Shown here piece after piece: positions 1 to 11,310 of a DNA stretch of 64,000 nucleotides (the stretch's first letter is position 1; every line of letters begins with the position of its first letter). The position numbers and the translations under genes are program-made. The notes under the pieces are model-generated. The model saw only the letters and a list, made by a program, of their open reading frames with translations. It searched no databases and was not told the DNA's origin. This stretch comes from Ifrita kowaldi. Its lineage: Eukaryota; Chordata; Aves; Passeriformes; Cinclosomatidae. The DNA lies in contig VZRS01002401.1 in the NCBI GenBank assembly GCA_013398055.1, positions 109,724-173,723 of the forward strand, given 5' to 3'.

Positions 1-1564
1 GGGGGGGAGGGGGTTTGCTATTTTTGCTTTGATTTGGGTTCTGCTGGATTTTCACTTTAACATGTATGATGGACAGGGAAGTTTGCCTGCACCTTTCAGG
101 CCAGAAATCCACAATCAGCAGAGGGTCACGTTAACTTTCTCAAATATTACTTTTTATTGCCTTCCCCTCAGAATCCTGGGCTTCCCCTCCCTTACTGTGG
201 CATACAGAATTAGATAACATAGGATCTTATAACAGTTTGGAAATCACAAAACAATTCTATTTACTACATACCAGACTGCTAGAAGAGATTAAAGAAAATG
301 TCTTTTCAGGTTCATTAACATATGTATATCTCAACAGACTTAGATGTAGAATAATAAATGCCATTTTGAAGAACAGTAACTGCTTGTTAGAAAAAGATTT
401 TTAAGGTTTAAAACAGCAAAAGCAGAAATTTGTCTATAGCAACAGTAAGGCTCAGAGAAGAAACAGCAACAGAATTGAAATGAAAACAAACATCACACAG
501 AAAACAAACAAAACTGTGTTTCCCCACTAAATCTTTTCCAGTCAGTGACTGTGGATTCAGCACTTCCCATAGATGGTAAAACACAGCAATAGTCACAGGT
601 GGCTTCTAAGGGAGATTGCTGAAAACTGGGGTCTTTAAAATGTCACAAAACACAGAATCTTCAGAGTAGGAAGAAAAAAGTCTTAGATTTCAGTCCCAGG
701 ACATACAGAAACTCAATTTATCTCCATTTTTATCACAAAAAGTTAGATTTTACACACTGTCAGTGCCATTCTCATTGTCTATTCCTACCTGTTAGTAAAG
801 TCACCAGGGTGACATTTAGAAATTACTGTCATTTAGGTACCCCTAGACTGTCTCTACAGGTATGGATTTGAGAGCTCAACCACTTGAACAGGAAAAGAGT
901 AAAGATGGGTGGGAGAAAATTCCTAATGCTATACATCAGCACTGACTTTAAAAGAAACTTAACAAAACTGCAAGTGAAACGGAAAGTTTTATTTAACAAG
1001 CTTCTGCTCACTGTTTCCCCTACAGCTTGGGATTCATTTTAACAGGTCTGTGCACAAGTTATATCAGCATTGGGGATCATCCTTCTTCATATTTTCTACA
1101 GATGGACAAACACTCCTAAAGCTCTGAACTGTGGAGACAGCTCTGGTGACAGGGAAGTAGCTACTCCGCATGCAGTGTGTACCTTTAAAATATACATGCA
1201 AGGAAAAGAAGCTAGGCTATGGAGAGGAAGGAACTGGGATGCGGCAATTACTGGGAGTTGGAAATAACTATTTACTCTTCCACTGAATAACTTAAAAAAA
1301 TAATTCACCATGGCAACAATCATACTTCATAGTAGATAAAGCATTGAATGCTACAAAGCCTTTGCAAAATGAATTATGCACCAGTACGTAGCATGCACTT
1401 GCCTTATATTACTGCACATACATTCCAACAAAATTTCCTTTTTGACTCATCTGGCATTTGCTTTTTAACTCTGCACCAAATATCATCTACTTTTCTGACT
1501 TTGATCTCATGGATCTGGAACTGTTGAAGGCATTTATTGTGTCTGTTCAAGAGATTCATATAAA

Positions 1565-1584
1565 ATAATTAATGCATTAATTAT
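1565..1584. repeat. 20-bp perfect AT-rich palindrome with paired TAATTA cores
   Basis: The 20 bases are their own reverse complement, centred on GC at 1574-1575, with TAATTA on each side and ATGCAT at the centre. TAATTA is the classic homeodomain (including LIM-homeodomain) core, and ATGCAT resembles POU half-sites. It may be a dimeric homeodomain/POU site or simply an AT-rich dyad; function is inferred only. Confidence 0.6.
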
Positions 1585-2619
1585 CTCCTTAAGTTGAATT
1601 GAGTGTTACGCTGAAAAAGAAAACTTACTTCCTCCTATTCATAATGGTTTCTTCCCCCACCATTGCTCAAATTGCATTGTATTAAGAGAAAATTTGTATC
1701 AAAGTTACAGTTATGAAAATTGGTAGTACATTGTCTTCTCTATTTAAAATCCAAATATAAATTATGAGGTTTTGACAGAATAACAGAATTTAGGCAGCAA
1801 TGTGCACATAACATACATTCCTACATCCAGTGTAGTTCAGCTAAAGCAGACTGAAAACTGGAGTATATAATACATCTATGAGTTTCAGTAAGTAGTTTCA
1901 CATTAAGATCAGCAATTCACAAATTAGAAAGTAACTTCAGCAATGGAAGCGAACATCAAAAGCGTGGAAATACAAAAGCACACTGACTCTGCCTCAGATT
2001 TTCTGCTTACTCTACAGTGGATGCACCCACAGAATACTTAGGTTAAACCAAATCCTTTCAGAACAATTCAAATTAATCAGAAATTATCCAGTTTACAACT
2101 AATGGTTGCTCAGGCTAATAAACCTGAATAAGACTGAATAATTAACCATGAAGACAAAGAGAAATTAACTCATGCTTCACCGAAGAGATTCACTTATCCT
2201 CAGTACTTCCCACTGCACGCAAGGAGGTACCAGTACCCATGGTCCCAGTTCCATGTGAAAGGCGTAGCTCATGGAGGAGTATTTACAGCATAGTAAGAGG
2301 ATGTGATGCAGTGGTATCCTACAAGTACCAGCCCCTGTCAGAATTGCTGCAGTGCCAGAGAACAGGCAGAAGAACTCTTGTCATTTGTGATGCCTGCACA
2401 TCTGAGCAGAGCCTGGAGTGCAGCTCCCACAGCGAGGAGGGACAAACCCCACAGGGCTGAGGCTGCAGCTGCAGCACCGCCCTACAGCCCCCACATCCTG
2501 CGGGGTCACACCCACGCCCCATTGCTCTGGGCCAGCCCCACCCGGAGTTTACCTCGACCCACAGGTGTGCGGGGTTGCTCTTCACAAACATTGGGAGAGT
2601 CCGACTGGAATGCCTGGAA

Positions 2620-2634
2620 CCACTAGGTGTCAGC
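2620..2634 (+). promoter_or_regulatory. CTCF-like motif, plus orientation
   Basis: CCACTAGGTGTCAGC matches the CTCF core pattern CCASYAGRKGGCRSY at 14 of 15 positions (T for G at position 11). It lies at the edge of a GC-rich patch. Occupancy is unknown. Confidence 0.4.
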
Positions 2635-4985
2635 AGAAGAAAGTGCACGGCCACGGCTCCCATCCCGAAAATCTGAGCCTCGCTTCCCAACGTCCCCCAA
2701 CTGCTCAGTCCTACAAAGCACCTTTACATACACCTCGTGTTCACACAGATAGTTCTGCTGAAATGACCTACTTGTGTGAATTAAATATTTAGAAGAGATA
2801 AAAACATTCCCTCTGCAGACAGCAAAAAAATTGTGAATTTGAAAAAAGCCATTCAAGTGAACAAAATGCTCACACTGGTGTCACTGGTAGACATTTAAGC
2901 CATATGCACCAAGATAATCTGCCTCAGCACAGCCCAGTGAACACCCAGCTGCTGCTGTGTTTGACTGGACTTAATAGCAACAGAGGTTTGTGGGGGCTGT
3001 GAGTACATCCCACCCAACAGATACCCCTCTGCATTTAGAACTGCCTTAGTGCAGCAACGGGAAACACCGTAGGGAACAGCACTGCATCAGTTATTTTGTC
3101 AAGTAAATATTACTATTATTATTATGCTTGCCAACCATATTACCTGCATATGTTTTTTTCATGCAATTTCTGTTATCAAAGGCCCCAGAAAGTTCACGGC
3201 AAGAGAAAACTCATTGCCCGTGTTCTGTTTACATGTGCATTACACCACCTCGTATTTCTAGAGTAAAAGCCTCTGAACAGAATAAGAGCTCTTATTATGC
3301 TGAAGTATAATGTGAATTTAGAGCTACTCTGTGACACATCCTGGGCCTACACTGATTATGAAAAAACAGATTCACACCATTTATCCCGAGAAGTCAGCTC
3401 ATACCAGTGAGATAGTCTATGAAATTAAATTGTCTTATGAGAGAGAAACTATGAACAGAAGAAAAGCTGCCATTTCTTTGAATTTATTTTCCAATTATCA
3501 ATGATTTTAAATGAACAGTCAGGTTTCTGGAGTTACAGGATATGAAATGCAAAGAACCACCTCATGTTTGGTATTGCTTATGCCCACTTAATCCATGTGA
3601 AGGTGATACATGAACATGAAACACTTGAAAATTTTCTTTATCTAAATCTTAATACTAAAAGGTACAATCACAAATCAAACTATTGATTTACAAAAAGCCT
3701 TAGGAAAGAAAGCCCTGAAATTTTCCACTTCCTGATTATTAAAGTGAATTTTATGACATATTTGTGCAGCTATATTTACAAGTTTTCTTTGATGGAATGA
3801 TAAGCAAACAAAACTATTTCTGCTACTTCCTCAGGTTAGCTGTCCCTGAAAGTTGCACTTTCTAGGGGCCTGCCACTGTCAACTCATTTCAAATGTTCAT
3901 CTTTAACATTCAGCCTTCAAAATACCAGATGGTATTTCCAGAACAGCAATTTAAATTTTTATTTTCCTTCATAAACCCCTTAACTAGTTAATCTCAGACA
4001 CACAACCAGGCAAAGCATACACCAATAGTCCCAGAGTTGCCTGGCAACTACAGGGAGGAGCACTGGAGAACAAGGAAGCCTGCACGGATGGAGGGAAGTC
4101 AGTGTCTCCCCAGCAGGGATAAAGGAGGCTCACAGCCAGAGCGCCTCGCTGGTTCCATCTTTGTCATTTATATGGACCCCATTTTAAACACCTCCCATTA
4201 TTTCACCTGAGATGCTTTAAAGGCCCAGTTCTTACATCCAGACACACACACACAGAGGTCAATAAAATTTATTTTTTCCACACACACAGATTCCCCCAGT
4301 AAGATGTGGAAGGACTTGTGCTGACTTGAAAAGTAATTTTTGAAACCTGAATATGAATCGTTGAAATGATACTTACTTGATGGTGATAACTGGGCTTTTT
4401 AAAAGTCAGGCTAAGCTATGTTTTCCTCCTGGCTTTAAAAATAACAACACAAACTACAGTACTGGACAGACTTTACCTACTGAAATCCTCAAGAAACACT
4501 ATACCCATAGTTCAACTTTTGTCCATGTAACCATTTAATATCATGGTTAAAATTAATATTATCACGTGTCTGCAGGCCAGATCTTTTCATTAATCTTCAA
4601 AGAGCAGGAGAAAGCCAAATACACCACCTTTTAACACAGAAACACAATAAAGAGACTGGTTTTGCAGAGGAGGAAATGGTCAGCTCTGCATTAGCCTCTT
4701 ATGATCATTAATTTATTCTTTCTCATCATCTCTCCTCTAACTTGACTGCCTTCAAAACTAAGCTACACCCAGCCTTTCCAAAAGAAGGTTTTTCCCTGTG
4801 TGATGGATCATGCTTGTTGCACCTCTTTCATTTGGGAGACTTGAACACTGTTTTCAGTACTAGTCAGCCAAAGAGCGACCACGCTGACCTTAGGAAAAGC
4901 AGGTTATGCTACACTATGAATTGTCAGGTTTTTTCTCCGCCACAGCTGCAGATTTACATCTTATGCCTACTAATTGCCTACTTAC

Positions 4986-5111
4986 AGGTTCAATTTTCAG
5001 GGCGTTTCTGTAGCTCCCAAAGAAAGCTGCTTGTGCTTTTAGAAACGCTCTTGCAACACCATCTCCAGTGGTTGTAGAGACTTTCTTCAATCTGTTCTTC
5101 AAGGCAGAAAC
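4986..5111 (-). CDS. DENND1A: DENND1A exon J (start of dDENN, about residues 290-331)
   Basis: This 126-nt exon (42 codons, phase 0 to 0) reads VSALKNRLKKVSTTTGDGVA, RAFLKAQAAFFGSYRNALKI and EP. It starts the dDENN helical subdomain; GVARAFLKAQAAFFGSYRNAL is the conserved helix that completes the RAB35-binding module. The acceptor is GTGATTTCAG and the donor CCT|GTAAGT. The next exon, expected to begin near EEPITFCEE, is not visible between 1 and 4985, so the following intron exceeds 4.9 kb. A CpG-rich islet lies about 0.5 kb upstream of this exon on the transcribed strand (see 5640-6245). Confidence 0.96.
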
Positions 5112-5639
5112 CTGAAATCACACAGCAGGTCTAGATCACTCTCATATCACAAACAAAGCGCAACACATTGGGGCACAGCTAAATGAAAAATGTGCTAACC
5201 ACAGCAGCAGTTCTGACAAAAGGCGACATTGTGAATTCAGGGTTGAATTTTTCAGTTCTAAAAGCATTACTTTTCAAGCTGTTTTGCTTCTCTAAGATAT
5301 GACTGAATTCTATTCAGAAACCAATAGGACACTAAAAGCTTCATTGAACCCTCCCTCCTACTTAAAATCCACTGTTAACATGCTGTTAAATACTTTTTTA
5401 AAGGTAGCCCATGAAATTGTGTCACTCTTTATTAGAATCCATTAAAGAACTGTAGCTAAATTAATTCAAACATCAGATGAATAAGAGAAAGTGCTCTGCA
5501 CAACCAGGCCATCCATCACCACCAAAGCTAGGAACAAATCCTGAAGGTGTGAAAATTTTGTTTGCCACAAATACAAGGGTTTTTAAAAGGTTATATTCCC
5601 TCGCATTTCAGAGCCTGAATGGGAAATGACCCCGTGAGG

Positions 5640-6245
5640 GCTGTGTTTCTGTCTGTGGGGGTACCCTCGGCAGGGTCCGGCACCGCGGCCCAGGCGCCCT
5701 CCGCTGCCTCTCAGCAGCACTCGGGGGAAACACACTCAACAGGCTTGGCGGCTCAAGGAGGTACGTGCCCATGAGCCACAGGCTCGAAGGTGGAAACTTA
5801 ATTTAATGTATCGGCAATTAAAACATAGTCAGATGGTGAGAAACAAAGACAGAAACTTAAACACCTTCCCCCGCCACCGCCTTCTACCGGCCCAACTCCC
5901 CGCCCCGTCTCCGCCTCCCCTCCTCTGATGTCAGTCCCGACAGCTCGTCGCGCCGCTCTCAACGCCTCGCATTTTCTCCTCGCTGTGTCCTGCGGCTTTT
6001 TGCTGTTCTCACACTTTTTTGGAGTTGTTTGCCGAGGGCTCGGCCATACCCGGGAGCCGCTGTGTCCTGCCCCGGCCGCCCCTCGCGGCTCCCTCGGAAC
6101 CCCTCGCGGCTCCCTAACGGCCTCTCCCGGCCCCTCACGGCCCCTCACACTGCCGCAGACAGAACCAGCACAAGCTGAGTTTCTGACACACATCTCGCAC
6201 AACTCACAGCAACACAAACCCCGCCACCTGGGCACTGGTTCTTGA
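5640..6245. promoter_or_regulatory. CpG-rich islet inside intron I-J
   Basis: About 600 bp with dense CG dinucleotides and long C/G-rich stretches stands out sharply from AT-rich flanks. It includes clusters near 5690-5710, 5935-5970 and 6050-6150, a CRE-like TGATGTCA at 5927-5934, and short internal duplications (CCCCTCGCGGCTCCCT occurs twice around 6080-6115). Overlapping open frames of 105 codons (plus) and 145 codons (minus) are by-products of the base composition. In vertebrates, intragenic CpG-rich islets often mark alternative or antisense promoters. Minus-strand initiation here would run directly into exon J. Which strand, if either, is active cannot be told from sequence. Confidence 0.5.
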
Positions 6246-9200
6246 AAGAAATTCAGGTGGTGCTTTTAGATGCCGCGGCCATGCCACATGCAAAGCCCAC
6301 ATATAGTGAGATACCTGACATAAAAAACAGGCAGGAGCCACCATTTCAGGAGGAAAGCAGAACAGCAGGAAATCCCTAGTTATACCGATTTGCAGGAGAA
6401 CATGACTGACTCCATAAATATCCATATGATGAATTTAACAGAAAGAGCCAATAACTATCAAATCTTCCTTTTCCAAGTGCCATACTGAAAATCTCCATGG
6501 GGTAGCTCTGTGTACTTCACACTATGCAAGAAACGCTGTAGGAATATTATTGACAGAGTGAGCAGATCCTCTGGTAGTGACCATAACTAACTGTTTTCAA
6601 AGAGTATGAATTACACCTCATAAAATACAACCTGATAGTTCAAATGTTCAAATTAACTTTCAAGACCTTCTTCCCATCCTCCAGCTCTTAACAAAAGCTT
6701 GTTGCGGCCTCATCCACATCTCCAAAATCCTACCGGATGAGTTGAGTTTTCTCAGCCTTGGGGTGTTGCCACCAGCCTGCCTGCATAGCCCAGGGCAGCC
6801 TGATTTTCCTGACCTGTTCGTGAGTGCCTCAGTTCCATCCCTCCTGTAGCACATCCCAACTTCCTCCTGCAGCAGTATTGGATTTGGGGAGGGCACAGTG
6901 ACTCCTCGTTGTGCTCCACGGGTGTTAAATATAGAATCCATGTCGGGCATTACTCGCTTTTCTTTTAGAACTAGATGTTATCTTTGCACTTGTGTTTACT
7001 AAAACAGTTGCAAAGACATTTCCTTATAAATATTCTGCAGATTCTCCTGTAAAAGGCGTTTCATTATTTAGTATAACAGAAATAACCAAGAGCGTGTCCA
7101 GCACTGTTTATAAATCTGAACGCTTATGCCAATGATCCACGCATTAATGAGCCCACAAGCCCATATTAACATAACACATGATACCAGATTTAGTCTAAAG
7201 CCCATAAAATAAGCTCACTCCTATTCACTGAGATAACGTTCCTCAAGGAGTTCTGTAATCCTCTAAATAGAAAAGCTTCACCAGATTTTCAAACCCAAAC
7301 AGCATACTTCATGTTTGAAGGGGTCTAGACTTGTAGGGATGAAATATGCTTTTATTTTCTATATTAACTTATGTAAACCATTTAAAGATGGTTCTTAAAA
7401 GTGTAATAAAATGTCCAGAGCTCTGAGTAACTTTCAAATCCATCTCAAACATTGTTATAAGGGGTTTTCTTTAAACATTCATGTGAAGATAAAGAACCTT
7501 CCATCTATATAGAAGGCAAAAGCTCTATGCTTTGTTTTAAACAAACCAGGAGTTCAGAGGGCTGGTCACAGCCTTTCTGTGCTTCAGCTCCCAGAATATT
7601 GACTGGTATTTTGCTACTTCCTCAGACACTGTAGGATGTCCATTTTATATATAAGTGGGATTACTGCAATAGGCATGTTAATTTTTTAATTTAAAAAAAT
7701 TTAACAACAACATATTTAAATATACTAACAAGTAGCAAAAAAACCAACCCCAAAACACCCTCACGTTTACTCTCTGGAATAAATTAGTACGTAATACAAA
7801 GTAGGCTATACAAGCAGAATTAGGGTTGTTTCCTGCCTAAAGAGGCAGTGATACTTTAAAAAACCTCAAATTGTGACCACTGAAAATGAGGATTATTTCT
7901 AGCCAAACAGACACATATACATGCAGTCTACCCTGAGAGTGTTTTAAAGAAGATTTTTATACTTCTGGCAGTTGAGGTTTAAAGGTCCGATTTCAACTCT
8001 CACCATGTTTCAGAATGCAATCTGTGCAATGCAGCAGAATGAAATGGTTCAGTAAAGGTGCTAGTGGAAATTCTTTTAATTAGGTCCAAGGCTTTTCAGT
8101 TGTCAACATGAATAAAGCAAGAAATGTTCTACTGCAAACACGGCGTAAGAAATAAAAATGGATTCACCTTTAGGAAAGTGGTTTGGCTACAGAGCTGCAG
8201 TTTGGTACTCCTGGCTGCCCTGGAAGCAGCTCATTTCCCTGTGTGAAAACCAGCAGCCCTGGCTTCCTCCCCGTGGTGGCTCGGTGGAGAATGGCAGCAG
8301 GAGCCCCAGAGCTGAGCCCGGGACACGCAGAGGCCCTGCACACCCCCAGCCCGCCCGGCTCTGCGCCATCCCCGGCGCACACGCCCAGGCCTTCATTTAG
8401 CAACACTACGAGCTGACAGAGCAAGCTTATGCTTTATTCTTTGTAACGTGGGGCTCTGACTACAACTATGACTAGAAGATGACACTTATTTGGAAATACA
8501 TGAAAAATCCATACGGGTTGCATAAAAAAAAAATTACTACCCCCTCTTTGCTATTCGTTGCAACACAGACGGTGGTGTAGGAGACTTGTCAGCAGCAGAT
8601 GCACTTATTGTAATCACAGTCCTTAATAAATCTCTTTTTTTAATATTGATTATTTTAAAAGGAAAGTTACTTCCCAGGGTGCTCTCATGCTGCCAGATTT
8701 CCAGCAACACATCAGAAGCAGAAGGTGAAGGAGGGGCAGGTTTTCACATTTCAAATAGTTAATCAGTACCACAGTAGCAGAAACCTTGATTTTCAGGGAC
8801 ATGACCTGACCACTTCAGAAGCCTGACAGCCAGCAGGTACTGCTGAGGTAAACTGGGGCAAAGAAACAATTTGAGCTAACTCTGCTGGAACTGCCTCAGT
8901 TCTGTCCAGCTCCTCTGACAAAAATTTTAACTGGAAAGACCTTTCACTGGGTCCTATGTTTGTTTGGATCCTAAGAATTGAGGATTAAAGAACAGTTCAT
9001 TCTTGATTTCCAAGAACCAGTTTAGGTCGCAGCATCACTATCATGAAACTCAAGAACAACTAACTACGTGAGGCTCTAAAATAATCGTAAGACTTCATTC
9101 AATTCATTTAAAAAGCGGTTCAAGGAAAGGGGGAAAACAGCTTTAGAAATTTTCCACTGGATTAATTACCTGATGGTGAATGCACCACAGAGAAGATGTT

Positions 9201-9586
9201 TTTGCTCACTGATGACTATAGATAGATTTAATTTAGCAAAGTAAATTTTGTCTATTCAGCAGTGCATGAATTGCTCATTGCTCGTATTAAGTAGCAAAAC
9301 TGGCAGAGTAGTTTGACGTAACAGGCATTTATGATCAGGAAACTCTTGAAGACATTTTTAGTTTCTCAGATCATAAATGCATCTACTTAGACTAAGACCA
9401 GTGGGGAGACACACTCCCAAAATCTCCCAGGGAAACAAAAAGGAAAAAAAGAGAAAAGAAAAAAAAAAGTATAATGGATTGGCTTTAGCGTCTCCCTGCT
9501 GAGATGAACAACTTGATCCACTTACAGTTCCAAACACATGATGCATGAAAGAACTGACAGAAATTCAATTCTTGCACAGCAGAGCA

Positions 9587-9601
9587 GCTGCTCTCTAGTG
9601 G
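9587..9601 (-). promoter_or_regulatory. CTCF-like motif, minus orientation
   Basis: On the minus strand CCACTAGAGAGCAGC matches CCASYAGRKGGCRSY at 14 of 15 positions (A for G at position 10). No other support. Confidence 0.35.
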
Positions 9602-11208
9602 TCAAAGCCAACTCTGGAACCGTGTGAAGGGAAAGACCTGGAGGGGGAACTGCATCATCCAGGTAACTGCAAGAATGCGCCAGAGCTAAATCCCACATAA
9701 ACCCCCAGCCCAAACATTAATTACACAACGCAACACGACTCAACTTAAAGCTTTGTTGTGAAAAATATTAATCCCAGCTGTATTTATATAGCAGTTGTGA
9801 AAAAAAATACCCCACATACGCTACTGGTGAGCCCTGCCAGTTAATTGAATTTGCTGGCAGCACTTCCTCTGCTCTGCTCTCAACATCCTCCGAGATAAAA
9901 TAGAGCTTTTAAATAGACCTGTGGAAAACTGAATCAAGAAATTTGAACTAATAAAACACAGCTCTCTACTGTTATAAAAGTGAAGTAAAAGTAAATAATG
10001 AAAGGAAGGAAGTCTCTTAAAATTTATTACATTCCAAAGCTTGAAGTTTTGTGTTTATTGGAGAAGTCTCTTCTGATGTTCCACAGTGTGCCCACAACAG
10101 CTCCTTTAATGAAGTCTCATAAAATCTAATATAATACTTGATTGTTGACAAATCATATACATGTTTGAGGCCCCGTGCTCACTGTATCCAGACATTTCTT
10201 ACATAATTCCATGAAATTTACAAGTCTGTCATTCCCGGGTTGTGGATAATGGCACGAGCAGTGACCAGCTGGCAGATTTGGATGCTGGGAGTGAAATCAA
10301 AATGAAAAACTATATAAAGCCAGAAAAAATCATGGAATCAACTTTTACAGACTAAATGCTTGACTAAAGCCAAAATGTTCACAATCAAGATGGCCCTTTC
10401 CTCAGAGCTCCGTGTTTTTGAAGAACAGATCCCATCGGAATGCTGGGGTGTCACAGCAGAAGGCACTGGGCATTCACCCTTACTGCAGCTTCTCCTCACC
10501 CACCAGCTTATATTGAGCTCCCTGCATATCAATTCTATTTCTCAACTGCACATAAAAATGTTCAGGTCTAACTGTCAGCACAATATTTCCAACCAGCAAA
10601 GGAAATCCAGACTTTCCCCTGCAATGTTCTCCTAAACATTCATTCTCTGCCTTAAAAACAACTCCTGACACTCTTCACTCCTCTGCTCTCCCCTGTCAGC
10701 TTCTTCAGTGGAAATGACTGCAGCAGCAAGTGGGATGTCTTTGTGTCCCATTAAATGTCAAGTATTTATACACCATTACTATCAAGTTATTAAAACCATG
10801 AAATTTACCAATAAAAAGAGTGAATGAGAAAGAAAATGAGTTCTGAATTCTAGCAGTGACTGAAGTGAATGTGAAGGCATCCATTTCATATCATATCTCA
10901 GGATACAAAATGCACGAAGTTCCTTAAAGCTCAGCTGGAAGCAGTCACAGGAAAAACCCCCACAAGGTTTCATTTGGAAACAAAAGTTAACTAAAGATGC
11001 AGGATTTCTGAGCATTAGCTGATTTTCACTGTGAGGCTTCAATGCTTGTCTACAAATGTTCAAACAAACATTCCTGAACACTTTGGGACAGCAAGAATTG
11101 AGGTAAAGCACTGCAGCGAGAGTCCTCGGTGAGACCCATCGGTCGCACACCGAGCAGGAACTGCTGCCAGGGAGGAGCAGAACCTTGGATAAGTCACTCC
11201 ATACATAC

Positions 11209-11310
11209 CACATCATTGGGGAGGCTCTGAAGGTCATCAAAAGGGGTTTCCAGTGTGTTGGTGTCTACGTTGAGAATCACCACATCTTCCAGGGCCATGC
11301 TTCTTACTTT
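11209..11310 (-). CDS. DENND1A: DENND1A exon I (cDENN end, about residues 256-289)
   Basis: This 102-nt exon (34 codons, phase 0 to 0) reads KVRSMALEDVVILNVDTNTL then ETPFDDLQSLPNDV. ALEDVVxLNVDTNTxE is the signature at the cDENN/dDENN boundary, and the ETPFDDLQSLPNDV tail favours DENND1A over DENND1B. The acceptor CTCCGATATAG has a poor pyrimidine tract (purine-rich, AT-containing) for a constitutive exon. The donor GTG|GTATGT is acceptable. Translation continues into exon J as PNDV-VSALKNR. The exon is symmetric, so in-frame skipping is possible. Confidence 0.96.

Larger units (their letters stand above)
1..4985 (-). other. DENND1A: Intron 3' of exon J (partial)
   Basis: This is non-coding intronic DNA running off the left edge. 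It holds a G-rich start (1-13), a 20-bp palindrome (1565-1584), a GC-rich patch at about 2220-2700 where several chance open frames overlap on both strands, a CTCF-like motif (2620-2634), a short imperfect ATT tract (3108-3124) and short CA runs (4241-4290). No exon with DENND1A similarity was found on either strand. Confidence 0.85.
5112..11208 (-). other. DENND1A: Intron I-J
   Basis: This is 6097 bp of intronic sequence. It contains the CpG-rich islet (5640-6245), an AT-rich section with a possible conserved block (about 7030-7200), a GC-rich patch with chance open frames on both strands (8160-8420), an A-rich tract (9436-9470), a CTCF-like site (9587-9601) and an isolated TATA-like CTATATAAAG near 10309-10318 with no promoter context. 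No extra exon was recognised. Confidence 0.85.

Noticed and set aside
1..4985. Next DENND1A exon (expected near EEPITFCEE)
   Set aside because: Looked for in all minus frames; no matching sequence found, so it must lie beyond the left edge.
10305..10320. TATA box CTATATAAAG on the plus strand
   Set aside because: Isolated, with no initiator, CpG context or downstream open frame of note.
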